Source: Cupriavidus pampae
Lineage (GTDB): Bacteria > Pseudomonadota > Gammaproteobacteria > Burkholderiales > Burkholderiaceae
Assembly: GCF_914271485.1 (NCBI RefSeq)
Contig: NZ_CAJZAG010000001.1
Location: 806,001-870,000, forward strand
DNA: 64,000 nucleotides
Reading direction: 5' to 3'
Shown: positions 8,491 through 18,700 of the stretch, in pieces
Numbering within the stretch: position 1 is the first letter of the stretch
Layout: every line of letters begins with the position of its first letter
Position numbers and translations under genes: made by a program
Notes under the pieces: model-generated
What the model was told of the DNA's origin: nothing
Databases searched by the model: none
What the model saw: the letters and a program-made list of their open reading frames with translations, nothing else

Positions 8491-9777
8491 CTACGCCAGC
8501 GCTCGCGCCACGAAGGCGTCGAGCGCGAGCGGGCGCGACCACAGATAGCCCTGACCGAGATGGCAGCCGAGCGCCTGCAGCGCGGCGCGCTGTGCCTCGG
8601 TCTCGATGCCCTCGGCGATGCATTCGAGTCCGAGGTCGAGCGCCAGCCGGATGATGTTGCGGCAGATCACGGCGCGCTGGCTACCCGCATCCACACTCGA
8701 GACGAACGAGCGATCGAGCTTGATCTGCGTGAACGGCAGGTCGGCTAGCAGCTTGAGCGTGGCGATGCCCACACCGAAGTCGTCGATGGCCACGCCGTAG
8801 CCTAATACGCGCAGGCGGTTCAGCGCGACCGACAGCGCCACCGTGTCCGCCACCGGAAAGCCTTCGGTGAGTTCGATGGTCAGCAGCCGTCGCGGCAGGC
8901 CGGTGGCCGCGACCATGCGTTCGATGCGATCGAGCACGCCGGGCCGGCAGAGCGTCTGGGCCGAGGCGTTGATGCCGATCGGGATTTCGAGACCGCTGGC
9001 CAGCAGTCGCTGTTGCACGGCGAGGCAACGCGCGGTGGCCAGGAACAGGATCGGGTCGGCGGCGTCGAGCGCTTCGAGCCGCGGGATAAACAGGTCTGGC
9101 GCGATGCGGCCGAGGGTCGGATGGTTCCAGCGGCATAACGCTTCGGCGCCCGCAATGCGGCCCGTCGCGATTTCGAACTGCGGTTGCCATTCGATTTCGA
9201 ACTCGCCAGCGTCGATCGTTTCGCCATCCGCCAGCGACGCGTCATGGGGACCGCCGCTCTCGATGCCCAGGGCACGGACGGCCGCGAGGATGGCCGCGTC
9301 GTCGGGCGTGGGGCGCTCATCGTCAGTGTCGGACTGCGGTGGCGGGTCCTGGTGGCGTGCGAGCGCATCGTCGATGATGGGCATCAGCGCCGCGCGTTGC
9401 AGCGGCTTGTGCAACGCGTGCACGCGGGTAAAGCCGAGCGCGAGGACGAGGTCGCGATGCGAGTCGAGGATGTCGTCCGCCAGCGCGGTGAGCCACACCC
9501 AAACGGGTGGCGACCCTGCCAGCGCGCCCGCGCCGCGCCGGCCGAGTTCGGCGATCAGTTCGGGGCCATTGGCCACTGGCATTTCGATATCGCACAGCAC
9601 TGCGTCGAATGCGGTGGCGGCGAGCCGCTCTGCGGCTTCGAGCCCATTGCCGGCGAAATCGAGATGCACGATGCCAAATTCCCGCAGCAGATCGGCGGCG
9701 ACCGTTCGCTGGAACGGATCGTCATCGACCACGAGGATGCGCAAAGACTGGCAACGTAACGTGGCGGCGGTGGGCAT
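8491..9777 (-). CDS. Receiver-EAL c-di-GMP phosphodiesterase
   Basis: 428 residues. The N-terminal receiver has VVDDDPF and the phospho-acceptor Asp in CDIEMP; the C-terminal EAL domain has GAEALCRWNHP, the conserved INASAQTL Asn, ELTEGFP Glu, IDDFGVG and EGIETEAQ. The catalytic set looks complete, so it should hydrolyse c-di-GMP when the receiver is phosphorylated, as in PvrR/RocR-type regulators. No partner kinase gene is adjacent. A short acidic linker (about residues 150-190) joins the domains. It is divergent from ftsK. Confidence 0.9.
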   Translation of the reverse strand: MPTAATLRCQSLRILVVDDDPFQRTVAADLLREFGIVHLDFAGNGLEAAERLAATAFDAVLCDIEMPVANGPELIAELGRRGAGALAGSPPVWVWLTALADDILDSHRDLVLALGFTRVHALHKPLQRAALMPIIDDALARHQDPPPQSDTDDERPTPDDAAILAAVRALGIESGGPHDASLADGETIDAGEFEIEWQPQFEIATGRIAGAEALCRWNHPTLGRIAPDLFIPRLEALDAADPILFLATARCLAVQQRLLASGLEIPIGINASAQTLCRPGVLDRIERMVAATGLPRRLLTIELTEGFPVADTVALSVALNRLRVLGYGVAIDDFGVGIATLKLLADLPFTQIKLDRSFVSSVDAGSQRAVICRNIIRLALDLGLECIAEGIETEAQRAALQALGCHLGQGYLWSRPLALDAFVARALA

Positions 9778-9946
9778 GAGTGGCAGGGGAGGGAGGTCTG
9801 CTGCGATAGTACTCTATGGCCGACGACTCGATTGCGCCGATTGACGCCGATTGATAGTGTGAAAAGCGGGCGAGGGATTGACCGTCGCATGCATTTTCGT
9901 TGCAAACTCATGACAATCAACGCGGGCTTGTGGGGCGCATAACCGC

Positions 9947-9952
9947 TACAAT
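9947..9952 (+). promoter_or_regulatory. Possible -10 box for ftsK
   Basis: TACAAT lies 23 bases before the ftsK ATG in the 198-base gap to the divergent EAL gene. No convincing -35 hexamer is seen at the correct spacing, so this is only a candidate. Confidence 0.3.
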
Positions 9953-9975
9953 CGCTGCCCGTAGTTTTAACGTGA

Positions 9976-12900
9976 ATGGCGAACATGGGTTTGGGCTGGT
10001 TCGGATTGTCGACCTTGTGGATCGCGCCGCTTGTCTGGCGACTGGCGATGCGCGTGCTCGCGCGCGAGCGTCCGCTGTTCGGCCGTGGCACGCTCCGCGT
10101 GTTGCTGGGTACCGTGATCGTGCTGTGTGTGAGCGCGGCGCTCGAGTCGCTGACCGGAGGCGAGGGCGGAGGTGCGCTCGCGGGTGGTAGCGCGGGGCAC
10201 GCGCTGGCTGGCGTGATCACCAATCTGCTGGGCTGGACCGCGTCGCTGCTGCTGATGCTGGCGGTGCTCGTGCTGGCCGCGCCGATGGTGTTCGGTGAAA
10301 CCTGGGGCACGCTGCTGCTGTTGCGCAAGCCGCGTGCGGCGGGCGATGACGATGCCGAGGGCGCCGAGCGCAACGATCTTTACCGCGGCGCGCGTCAAGA
10401 GGCGCGGGCCAAGGCCGGCAGGAAGGTGCGGAACGAGAGCCGGGCCGAGATGCCGGCGCATGGTACGTCCGCCGGGTCTGCCGCCGGGGTGTCGATGCCG
10501 TCGGTGTCAACGCTGTCGGCATTGTCGTCTGGCTGGACGCCGGACACGGCCAGTGGCGCCACGCGGCACAAGGGGATCGAAGCGATCTCCGCGCGCAAGC
10601 AACCGACATGGCAGCCGCCCCCGCGCACGCGGCAATCGCCGCCGCAGCCCGGTGAAATCTGGATTCAGGACGCCGCGCCGGCGGAGGCCTTGAGGGGCGA
10701 GCCGGTACGTGCCACGCCAGCGCCGGCAAGGGCCGCTGTGGCTGCCGGTGTGGCCGCATCCGCGCCGGCCGCGCGCGCGTCGGTGGCGTCCGGAGGCGCG
10801 ACGCATGCGCCCACGGCGTCCGCCGCGGCAGTGCGCTCGGCTGCCGCGGGAGCGGCAGTGCATGCGTCTGCTGCATCTGCATCTGCATTTGCGACGCCCG
10901 CGGCTGCGGGACGCGCGCCGACCACGTCGGCGCAAGGGGGCGCGGCGCATGCATCAGCGCTCGCCGCACGCACGCCGATGGCGGCTGGCGCGGCGGCGCA
11001 TGTGTCCACGGGGGGGGCGCCGGCGGCGCGTGCCTCTTTGCCGGCGGCCACGGCAGCGGCCTCCGCTGCGTCGTCGGCTGCGTCGTCGGTTGCAGAGCGC
11101 GGCACGGTGATCAGCAGCCCGTTCCGCGACCCGCAGATTGGTTTCCGCGCGCGCATTACGACGCTGCCCGAAGCGCAGCCGCAGGCTGCGGCGCCGGCAG
11201 TTGCCGCGCCAGTCGTGGCCTCGCCTGCGCCTGCCGTTGCGGCGGTGGCAGTTGAGACGATCGCTGTGGCGGAGTTGGTAAACGTTGCCGATGTAGCAGG
11301 CGTGACTGATGCCGTCGAGGCGACCGGCTTGCCCGAGGTGGCGCCGGTGGTCGCGGCGACCGAGGTGGCCGAGGTGGTCGAGGTGGTCGAGGTGGTCGAG
11401 GCCGTGCCGGCGACTGACGGAGACGACGCGCCGAGCGCCGCGATGGCGGCGCCTACCGTGCCGCCGGTCGAGGCGCCGGCCCTCGCTGAAGCGGCCCTCG
11501 TGCCGCTGGAAGCGGGCATCCCTGATGACGCCACCGCCGCGATCGAAGCTATTCGTGAGGAAGCGCTCGAGCTGCTGGAAGAGTTGCGCGAACTGGCTGC
11601 TCGGGCCGGCGGCAGGCAATCGGCTGCGCCGGCGCTTGCCGCCGAGCCTGCCGCCGTATCTGACGCCGTGCAGCTGCCGGTGATCGAAGCCGATGCACCC
11701 GCGCCGGACGCCGCCGAAGCGGTGGTGCCCGTGCCCGCTGTGGAAACGTCTGCCGTGGCGGCGGCCGTGCAGGAAGCGGTAACCCTGCTCGCCGCCAGCG
11801 ACGCCGCCGAGGTGGCTAGCGTAGCTGACGCGGCTGACATGCCCGAGGCAGTTGCAGTGGCCGAAACGCCTGACATGCCCGAGGCAATTGCCGTGGCCGA
11901 AGCGGCTGACATGCCCGAGGCAATTGCCGTGGCCGAAGCGGCTGACATGCCCGAGGCAGTTGCCGCGACCGAAGCGGCTGACATGCCTGAGGCAGTTGCC
12001 GTGGCCGAAGCGACTGACATGTCCGAGGCAGTTGTCGTGGCCGAAGCGGCTGACGTGCCCGCGGTGGCTGACGTCGTCGACGCGGCTGACGCGCACGCGC
12101 TGGTCGAATCAATCGATACCCTCCCGGCTGACACCGACGAAGGCGCGTTGCTCGACGCCAACGCGTTGGTCGAAGCCGCTGCCGTGGCGGCCAAGCCGCG
12201 CATCGTGTTGCCGGCAGTGGTGGGCAACGTCGTTTCGCTGGCGCCGCTCGCGCCGCCGCCAGCCGTGGTGCCCGTGCCGCCGCCCGCCCCCCCGCGCCCG
12301 CCCGTCGACTACCGTCTGCCTGACACCGCGCTTCTGGAGCCGACGAGCGAGCATACGCATCAGGTCTCCGAGAACGAGTTGCAGCAAACCAGCGAACTGA
12401 TCGCGCAGCGGCTGGCCGAATTCAAAGTGCCGGTGTCCGTGGTCGGCGCGAGCGCGGGTCCGGTGATCACGCGCTTCGAGGTAGACCCCGCCGTAGGCGT
12501 GCGTGGTGCGCAGGTCGTCGGCCTGATGAAAGATCTGGCGCGCGCGCTCGGCGTAACGTCGATTCGCGTGGTCGAGACGATTCCGGGCAAGACCTGCATG
12601 GGCCTGGAGCTGCCCAATGCCAAACGCCAGATGATCCGCCTGTCCGAGATCGTCAGCGGCGACGCCTTCCGCGACCATGCTTCGCGGCTGGTCATCGCCA
12701 TGGGTAAGGACATTACCGGCAATCCGGTGGTGACCGACCTCGCGCGCGCGCCACACCTGCTGGTGGCCGGTACCACCGGCTCGGGCAAGTCGGTGGCCGT
12801 GAACGCGATGATCCTGTCGATGCTGTACAAGGCCACCCCCGAGGACGTGCGCCTGATCATGATCGACCCCAAGATGCTCGAGCTGTCGGTGTACGAAGGC

Positions 12901-13788
12901 ATCCCGCATCTGCTCGCACCGGTGGTCACGGACATGAAGCAGGCCGCGCACGCGCTCAACTGGTGCGTCGGTGAAATGGAAAAGCGCTACCGCCTGATGT
13001 CCGCACTGGGCGTGCGTAACCTGGCCGGCTACAACCAGAAAATCCGCGCCGCGCAGGCCGCGGACCGCAAGGTACCGAATCCGTTTTCGCTGACGCCGGA
13101 CGCACCGGAACCGTTATCGACGCTGCCGCTGATCGTGGTGGTCATCGACGAGCTCGCCGACCTGATGATGGTGGCCGGCAAGAAGATCGAAGAACTGATC
13201 GCGCGGCTGGCACAGAAAGCGCGCGCGGCCGGCATCCACCTGATTCTGGCCACGCAGCGTCCGTCGGTCGATGTGATCACGGGCCTGATCAAGGCCAATA
13301 TCCCCACACGCGTGGCGTTTCAGGTTTCGTCGAAGATCGACTCGCGCACGATTCTCGACCAGATGGGCGCGGAAAGCTTGCTGGGGCAGGGCGATATGTT
13401 GTTCCTGCCGCCGGGTACCGGCTATCCGCAACGCGTGCACGGCGCGTTCGTCGCGGACGAGGAAGTGCATCGCGTGGTCGAGCACTGGAAGCAGTTCGGC
13501 GAACCGGACTACGACGAGGCGATCCTCGCCGGCGATACGCCTGAAGGCAGTGGCGCCGACATGTTCGGTGACGGTGGCGGTGATGTCGAAGCCGATCCGC
13601 TTTACGATGAAGCCGTATCGTTTGTCGTGACCTCGCGCCGCGCCTCGATCTCCGCGGTGCAGCGGCAGTTACGCATCGGCTACAACCGCTCGGCCCGTCT
13701 GCTCGAGCAGATGGAAGTGGCGGGGCTGGTCTCGCAGATGGGACGCAACGGCGCGCGGGACGTGCTCGCGCCGGGCGGAGGAGACTAG
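9976..13788 (+). CDS. ftsK: DNA translocase FtsK
   Basis: 1270 residues. N-terminal membrane region (about 1-110, two to three hydrophobic segments), then an extremely long Ala/Val/Pro-rich linker (about 110-770), then the alpha-beta motor with Walker A GTTGSGKS at 932-939 and Walker [13 protein letters not shown] near 1055-1066, and the gamma winged helix from about 1205 ([32 protein letters not shown]) that reads KOPS-type sites. It pumps DNA at the septum for dimer resolution. The N-terminus seems to have fewer transmembrane helices than E. coli FtsK. The linker includes six tandem 12-residue repeats. In many betaproteobacteria lolA follows ftsK; here an osmolyte transporter gene follows after three bases, so this may be one of two FtsK paralogues. 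Confidence 0.93.
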   Translation: MANMGLGWFGLSTLWIAPLVWRLAMRVLARERPLFGRGTLRVLLGTVIVLCVSAALESLTGGEGGGALAGGSAGHALAGVITNLLGWTASLLLMLAVLVLAAPMVFGETWGTLLLLRKPRAAGDDDAEGAERNDLYRGARQEARAKAGRKVRNESRAEMPAHGTSAGSAAGVSMPSVSTLSALSSGWTPDTASGATRHKGIEAISARKQPTWQPPPRTRQSPPQPGEIWIQDAAPAEALRGEPVRATPAPARAAVAAGVAASAPAARASVASGGATHAPTASAAAVRSAAAGAAVHASAASASAFATPAAAGRAPTTSAQGGAAHASALAARTPMAAGAAAHVSTGGAPAARASLPAATAAASAASSAASSVAERGTVISSPFRDPQIGFRARITTLPEAQPQAAAPAVAAPVVASPAPAVAAVAVETIAVAELVNVADVAGVTDAVEATGLPEVAPVVAATEVAEVVEVVEVVEAVPATDGDDAPSAAMAAPTVPPVEAPALAEAALVPLEAGIPDDATAAIEAIREEALELLEELRELAARAGGRQSAAPALAAEPAAVSDAVQLPVIEADAPAPDAAEAVVPVPAVETSAVAAAVQEAVTLLAASDAAEVASVADAADMPEAVAVAETPDMPEAIAVAEAADMPEAIAVAEAADMPEAVAATEAADMPEAVAVAEATDMSEAVVVAEAADVPAVADVVDAADAHALVESIDTLPADTDEGALLDANALVEAAAVAAKPRIVLPAVVGNVVSLAPLAPPPAVVPVPPPAPPRPPVDYRLPDTALLEPTSEHTHQVSENELQQTSELIAQRLAEFKVPVSVVGASAGPVITRFEVDPAVGVRGAQVVGLMKDLARALGVTSIRVVETIPGKTCMGLELPNAKRQMIRLSEIVSGDAFRDHASRLVIAMGKDITGNPVVTDLARAPHLLVAGTTGSGKSVAVNAMILSMLYKATPEDVRLIMIDPKMLELSVYEGIPHLLAPVVTDMKQAAHALNWCVGEMEKRYRLMSALGVRNLAGYNQKIRAAQAADRKVPNPFSLTPDAPEPLSTLPLIVVVIDELADLMMVAGKKIEELIARLAQKARAAGIHLILATQRPSVDVITGLIKANIPTRVAFQVSSKIDSRTILDQMGAESLLGQGDMLFLPPGTGYPQRVHGAFVADEEVHRVVEHWKQFGEPDYDEAILAGDTPEGSGADMFGDGGGDVEADPLYDEAVSFVVTSRRASISAVQRQLRIGYNRSARLLEQMEVAGLVSQMGRNGARDVLAPGGGD
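11833..12048 (+). repeat. Six 36-base tandem repeats inside ftsK linker
   Basis: Units begin at 11833, 11869, 11905, 11941, 11977 and 12013, and each encodes a variant of [12 protein letters not shown]; a decayed seventh starts at 12049. They are in frame, so copy-number changes would lengthen or shorten the linker without breaking the protein. Units 2 and 3 are almost identical, pointing to recent duplication. Confidence 0.9.
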
Positions 13789-13791
13789 CCT

Positions 13792-15303
13792 GTGCGACGC
13801 CTGGCGCTGCTGCTCGTGATTGCCGTGATTGGCCTGACCGTGCGAGGCGCCTGGGCGGACCCGCTCCGTGTCGGGTCGAAACGCTTCACCGAGTCGTACA
13901 TCCTCGGCGAGGTGCTCACACAAACCGCGCGCACGCAGGGCGAGGCGCGGCACCTGCCGGGCCTCGGCAACACGGCGATCGTGTTCGAGGCGCTCAAGGC
14001 CGGCAGCATCGACCTGTACCCCGATTACACCGGCACGCTCGCCAACGAGATCCTGCGTCTTCCTCCCGGCGCCGATCTCGCCGCGATCAACGCCGCGCTG
14101 GCGCCGATGGGACTCGGCGCGGCGATCCTGTTCGGCTTTCAGAACACCTACGCGATCGCGGTATCCGATGCGCGCGCCGGCAGCCTGCATGCGCTGAGCG
14201 ACCTCGCGCGCGAGCCAAAGCTGCGGCTCGGCCTGTCGCACGAATTCCTCGGTCGCGCCGACGGCTGGCCGGGGCTGGCGCGTCGCTACGATCTACCGCA
14301 GCGACCGATCGGCCTCGATCACGGCGTGGCCTACGAAGCGTTGGCGCAGGGCCAGGTCGATGCGATCGACATCTACTCCACCGACGCCAAGATCCACAAG
14401 TACCACCTGCGTGTGCTCACGGACCCGCTGCATTTCTTTCCGCCCTACGACGCGCTGGTGGTGTACCGGCTCGATGTGCCGCGCCGCTATCCGGCGATGT
14501 GGCGCGCGCTCGAAGGACTGGCCGGCAAGATTCACGTGGACCAGATGATCGACATGAACGCGGCCGCGGAAATCGAGGGCGAATCGTTTGCCGCGGTGGC
14601 GCGTGATTTTCTTGCAGGCCGCATCGGCAACACGCTCGCCACGCCGGTGCCGCGCCAGGGCGAAATGCGCGGCGACCTCGCGCGCACGCTGTTCAGTGCC
14701 GACACATGGCGACTGACGCAGCGCCATCTGGCATTGGTGTTCGGCGCGGTGGGCGCGGCCATCGCGGTGGGCGTGCCGCTGGGCATTCTGGCCGACCGTC
14801 GGCGCCGCATCGGGCAGGGGGTGCTGGCGCTGGTGAGCGTGCTGCAGACGATTCCATCGCTGGCGCTGCTGGCGATCCTGATTCCACTGCTGGGCCGTAT
14901 CGGCGTATGGCCCGCGATGGTGGCGCTGTTCCTGTACGCGCTACTGCCCATCGTACGCAATACGTGCACGGGTCTGGAGCAGGTGTCGCCCGGCATGCGC
15001 GCGGCCGCGAGCGCGCTCGGTTTCCGGCCGCTGCAGGTGCTGCGATATGTCGAGGTACCGCTGGCCATGCCGGTGATCCTCGCGGGTGTGAAGACGGCCG
15101 CGGTGATCAGCGTGGGCACCGCGACCATCGCGGCGTTCGTGGGCGCGGGTGGTTATGGCGAGCGCATCGCCACCGGCCTCGCGCTCAACGACCACGTGCA
15201 GTTGCTCGCGGGCGCCGTGCCGGCCGCGGCGATGGCGCTGTTGATCGAATGGGGCTTCAGCCTGGCCGACTATCGTCGCCAGCGACGGATGGCGCGTCGG
15301 TAG
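13792..15303 (+). CDS. Osmoprotectant ABC transporter: fused binding protein and permease
   Basis: 503 residues from a GTG three bases after ftsK. A signal peptide (to about 22) leads into an OpuBC/ProX-like domain (VGSKRFTESYILGEVL, PDYTGTLANEIL, DAIDIYSTDAKI; about 24-285) and then a BPD-type permease with several membrane segments and the EAA-like loop ALGFRPLQVLRYVEVPLAMP near 410. Fusions of the quaternary-amine binding protein to the permease are known. An ATP-binding subunit is required but none is encoded nearby in this window, so it must be supplied from elsewhere or the system is incomplete. Likely ligands are glycine betaine, choline or carnitine; the specificity is inferred from family only. 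Confidence 0.88.
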   Translation: MRRLALLLVIAVIGLTVRGAWADPLRVGSKRFTESYILGEVLTQTARTQGEARHLPGLGNTAIVFEALKAGSIDLYPDYTGTLANEILRLPPGADLAAINAALAPMGLGAAILFGFQNTYAIAVSDARAGSLHALSDLAREPKLRLGLSHEFLGRADGWPGLARRYDLPQRPIGLDHGVAYEALAQGQVDAIDIYSTDAKIHKYHLRVLTDPLHFFPPYDALVVYRLDVPRRYPAMWRALEGLAGKIHVDQMIDMNAAAEIEGESFAAVARDFLAGRIGNTLATPVPRQGEMRGDLARTLFSADTWRLTQRHLALVFGAVGAAIAVGVPLGILADRRRRIGQGVLALVSVLQTIPSLALLAILIPLLGRIGVWPAMVALFLYALLPIVRNTCTGLEQVSPGMRAAASALGFRPLQVLRYVEVPLAMPVILAGVKTAAVISVGTATIAAFVGAGGYGERIATGLALNDHVQLLAGAVPAAAMALLIEWGFSLADYRRQRRMARR

Positions 15304-15429
15304 GCCACGGTAGGAGACAAGCCGCCTACGGGTTGCACCAGAGTGGCGAACTTTGCGGTGACGAGATAAGCTGACGATCAACGCAGAACGTCGACGTTCC
15401 CTCAAAAATAAGCCATACATCGTCCATAC

Positions 15430-16734
15430 ATGCCCATGCGAGCCTCTGCCCGATGGCTGTTGTTCATCATGCTGGCCTTCACCGGTCTCGCGCGCGCCGC
15501 CACGCCCGCCGCCACGCCCGTGGAACAGATCGAACGTGGCCGGTATCTCGCGCGCATCGCCAATTGCGCGGCCTGCCACACCAACGCTGGCGGCGCGCCG
15601 CTGGCCGGTGGCTTGCCGCTGCGTACGGGCGCGGGCACCGTGTATTCGACCAACATCACGCCGGATCCCGAGACCGGTATCGGGCGATATTCGCTGGACG
15701 AGTTCGACCGTGCGGTGCGTCATGGGGTGGCGCGCGGCGGCAAGCGCCTCTATCCGGCCATGCCGTACCCGTCGTACGCACGCATGACGCGCGACGACGT
15801 GGCCGCGCTTTACGCGTGGCTGCGCGCCGAGGTCAAGCCGGTGCGCCAGGCCGACACGGCCGCGCAGATGCGCTTTCCGTACAGCCAGCGCTGGCTGTTG
15901 GCCGCGTGGAATCTGCTGTACCTCGATGACAAGCCCGTGCGTGAGGACCCGGCCAAGGGCGCCGCATGGAATCGCGGTGCCTATCTCGTGCGCGCGGTTG
16001 CGCATTGCAGCGCGTGTCACACACCGCGCGGCATGCTGTACGGCGAAAAGGGCGACGACGAGCGCAGCCGCCATTTCCTGTCCGGTGCGATCGTCGAAGG
16101 CTGGTCCGCCACTAACCTGACCGGCGATCAACTGACGGGGCTGGGCGCGTGGTCGAAGGCCGAGCTGGCCGAGTATCTGCGCACGGGCCGCAACGCCCAT
16201 GCCACCTCGTTCGGGCCGATGTCGACGGTGATCTCCACCTCGACGCAATACATGGCCGATGGCGATCTCGATGCGGTGGCCACCTATCTGAAGTCGCTGC
16301 CCGGCGTGCGCGGCGAGACCACCCCGTTCCGCTACGATCCCGCCGTGGCCACGCAACTAGAGCAAGGGCGTTTCGATCGGACCGGCGCGCGGCAGTACGC
16401 GCAGTTCTGCATGCCGTGCCATGGTGCCGGCGGCAAGGGCTTTGCACGCGTGTTCCCGCCACTGGCTGGCAATCCGACCGTGGCCGATCCGGATCCGTCG
16501 TCGCTGATCAATCTGCTGCTCGATGGCGCGGTGACCGCGCGCGTGAGTACCGCGCCGACCGACTATCACATGCCGGGCTATGGCTGGACCATGGATGATC
16601 AGGAGCTGGCCAATGTGCTGACGTTTATTCGCGGCAGCTGGGGCAATCGCGCGGCACCGGTGACAGAGGCCGCGGTGGGGGCACGACGTCAGGCCATGGG
16701 CACGCCGGCCGCGGCCGCCGCGCATGCGCGCTGA
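15430..16734 (+). CDS. Triheme cytochrome c (membrane dehydrogenase subunit type)
   Basis: 434 residues with a signal peptide (about 1-23) and three c-type heme sites: CAACH at 46-50, CSACH at 193-197 and CMPCH at 327-331. This spacing matches the cytochrome subunits of gluconate, alcohol and sorbose dehydrogenases, which pass electrons from a periplasmic dehydrogenase to ubiquinone or a terminal oxidase. The dehydrogenase partner is most likely the FAD protein encoded 24 bases downstream. An Ala-rich C-terminal tail replaces the membrane anchor seen in some family members. Confidence 0.92.
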   Translation: MPMRASARWLLFIMLAFTGLARAATPAATPVEQIERGRYLARIANCAACHTNAGGAPLAGGLPLRTGAGTVYSTNITPDPETGIGRYSLDEFDRAVRHGVARGGKRLYPAMPYPSYARMTRDDVAALYAWLRAEVKPVRQADTAAQMRFPYSQRWLLAAWNLLYLDDKPVREDPAKGAAWNRGAYLVRAVAHCSACHTPRGMLYGEKGDDERSRHFLSGAIVEGWSATNLTGDQLTGLGAWSKAELAEYLRTGRNAHATSFGPMSTVISTSTQYMADGDLDAVATYLKSLPGVRGETTPFRYDPAVATQLEQGRFDRTGARQYAQFCMPCHGAGGKGFARVFPPLAGNPTVADPDPSSLINLLLDGAVTARVSTAPTDYHMPGYGWTMDDQELANVLTFIRGSWGNRAAPVTEAAVGARRQAMGTPAAAAAHAR

Positions 16735-16758
16735 ATACCAGAACAAGAGACAGGCGTC

Positions 16759-18687
16759 ATGACCATTACCCGCAGGGATTTTCTCAACGGCACCGCGCTG
16801 ACGATCGCGGCGGGCCTGGCGCCATCCGCGCTGCTGGAGGCGGCCGCGCAAGGGACCAGTCAGAGGGCCGCTGCCGCGAGTGCGCCCGTGGCAGCGACCG
16901 GAAGCGCGTCGCCATATCCGCCGGCCCTTACCGGCCTGCGCGGTAATCATGCGGGCACGTTCACGCTGGCGCACAGTCTGGCGCGCGAAGGGGCCACCTA
17001 TCCGACCGTGCTGGCACAGGAGTCCTACGACCTCGTGGTGGTCGGGGGTGGGCTCAGCGGGCTGGCGGCGGCCTGGTTCTATCGCCGCAAGTTCGGGGCC
17101 AAGGCGCGCATCCTGATCCTCGACAATCACGACGATTTCGGTGGGCATGCCAAGCGCAACGAATTCACCGTGCGCGGGCGCAAGCTCGTCACGTACGGCG
17201 GCAGCGCCGATATGCCGGCGAGCGCCGCGGGCAATGCCGCGGTGCGTACGTTGCTGGCCGGCGTGGGGCTCGATGCCACGCGTGCGCCGGCGTTGCCGCA
17301 GACGCCGTTCGCCGCGCTCGGCATGGGGCGCGCGGTGTATTTCGATGCCGAGCATTTCGGTCGCGATGGACTCGTCGCCGGCGACCCATTTGCCGATCTG
17401 ATCGATGCGCGTGCCACTGGTGGTGGTACGCGTCCCACGCCAGACGTGTTGCAGCGGTTTGTCGATGCGGCGCCGCTCGCGGCCCAGGAGCGCGCGGCGC
17501 TGCTGAAGCTTGCGGCTGGCGAGGTGGATTATCTGGCGGGGATGGCGCCCGGCGATCGTGCGAACTACCTCGCGCGCACGCGGTATGCCACGTTCCTGCG
17601 CGAGCGTGCGGGCATTGGCCTTGGTGGCCTGCGCTTTCTGCGCAGTCGTAGCAACGATGCCTATGCGCTCGACGCCGATGGCATCTCGGTGGGCGAGGCC
17701 ATCGCCATCGGGCTGCCGGCCGGTGCGGGCATGCCCGCGCCCGTGCTGGATCCTCGACTGGGCAAGTCGCCGGCTTCGCGGCTGTGGTTTGCCGATGGCA
17801 ATGCCTCGCTCGCGCGCCTGCTGGTGCGCGATCTGGTACCCGGGGTAGTCTCCGGTGCAGCCGCTGCCGGCCGCCCCGAAGACATCGGGCGCGCGGCGTT
17901 CAGCTATGGCGGGCTCGATCGTGACGGCAATGCGGTGCGCATCCGGCTGGAGTCCACCGCCATTGCGGTGGAGCCCGACGTGCGCATCACGCGGGTCACC
18001 TACGGCTGGCGTGGCAATCTGCATCGGGTGGAAGCCCAGCATGTGGTGCTGGCCGGCTACAACATGATGATCCCATTCATTCTGCCGACGCTGCCGGCCG
18101 CGCAGAAGGATGCGCTGCGCGCGGAGGTCAAGGCGCCGCTGCTCTACACCAAGGTGGCGCTCGACAATTGGCGCGCGTTTGCGGCGCTCAAGGCGTGGCG
18201 CATGCACGCGCCGGCGATGGCGTACACCGATCTGTGGCTCGAGCCGCCGGTGGCCGGCAGCCCGTCCGCGCTGGCGACGCCCGATGATCCGGCGGTGCTG
18301 CACATGCTGTATGTGCCCACCGTGCCCGATAGCGGAATGAGCGTGCGCGAACGTTTTCGCGCCGGGCGCGCGTTGCTGCTTGGCACGCCGTATGACGAGC
18401 TGGAACGCGGCGTGCGCGCGCAGCTCGATCGCATGCTGGGCGCGGGCGGCTTTGTGTCGCGCGACGTGATTCGCGCGATTACCGTCAATCGCTGGGCGCA
18501 TGGCTACAGCTATATGCCGAGCCCGCTGATGCCCGACGATGCGGCATTGCAGACGGCGTTGGCGCAGGCGGGCAAGGGCATTGGCAATGTGCGCATCGCC
18601 AATAGCGACAGCGCGGGCAGCCCCTCGCTGACCGCCGCCGTGGAGCAGGGCTGGCGCGCGGTGGATGGGCTGGTGGCGGTTGGCTAA
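16759..18687 (+). CDS. Tat-exported FAD-dependent dehydrogenase, spermidine dehydrogenase-like
   Basis: 642 residues. TRRDFLNG at the N-terminus is a twin-arginine signal. The dinucleotide-binding GGGLSG is at 96-101 (DLVVVGGGLSGLAAAW) followed by ILDNHDDFGGHAKRNEF, a signature I associate with spermidine dehydrogenase (SpdH) type flavoproteins. The protein should fold with FAD in the cytoplasm and be exported, donating electrons to the triheme cytochrome encoded just upstream. The substrate cannot be fixed from sequence; polyamine or another amine/alcohol is possible. The gene ends 13 bases from the convergent PepSY gene. Confidence 0.8.
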   Translation: MTITRRDFLNGTALTIAAGLAPSALLEAAAQGTSQRAAAASAPVAATGSASPYPPALTGLRGNHAGTFTLAHSLAREGATYPTVLAQESYDLVVVGGGLSGLAAAWFYRRKFGAKARILILDNHDDFGGHAKRNEFTVRGRKLVTYGGSADMPASAAGNAAVRTLLAGVGLDATRAPALPQTPFAALGMGRAVYFDAEHFGRDGLVAGDPFADLIDARATGGGTRPTPDVLQRFVDAAPLAAQERAALLKLAAGEVDYLAGMAPGDRANYLARTRYATFLRERAGIGLGGLRFLRSRSNDAYALDADGISVGEAIAIGLPAGAGMPAPVLDPRLGKSPASRLWFADGNASLARLLVRDLVPGVVSGAAAAGRPEDIGRAAFSYGGLDRDGNAVRIRLESTAIAVEPDVRITRVTYGWRGNLHRVEAQHVVLAGYNMMIPFILPTLPAAQKDALRAEVKAPLLYTKVALDNWRAFAALKAWRMHAPAMAYTDLWLEPPVAGSPSALATPDDPAVLHMLYVPTVPDSGMSVRERFRAGRALLLGTPYDELERGVRAQLDRMLGAGGFVSRDVIRAITVNRWAHGYSYMPSPLMPDDAALQTALAQAGKGIGNVRIANSDSAGSPSLTAAVEQGWRAVDGLVAVG

Positions 18688-18700
18688 TGGCTTGCTCTTG

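Noticed and set aside
11833..12048. 36-base tandem units as a CRISPR array
   Set aside because: Units are directly adjacent without spacers, in frame within ftsK, and there are no cas genes.
10665..12227. 520-codon open frame on the minus strand opposite the ftsK linker
   Set aside because: It is the antisense of a GC-rich, repetitive Ala/Val linker; its product is Ala/Ser/Thr low complexity with no domain.
16357..18501. 714-codon minus-strand frame opposite the FAD dehydrogenase
   Set aside because: Shadow of a well-supported gene; composition is Arg/His/Gln-rich without domains or ribosome site.
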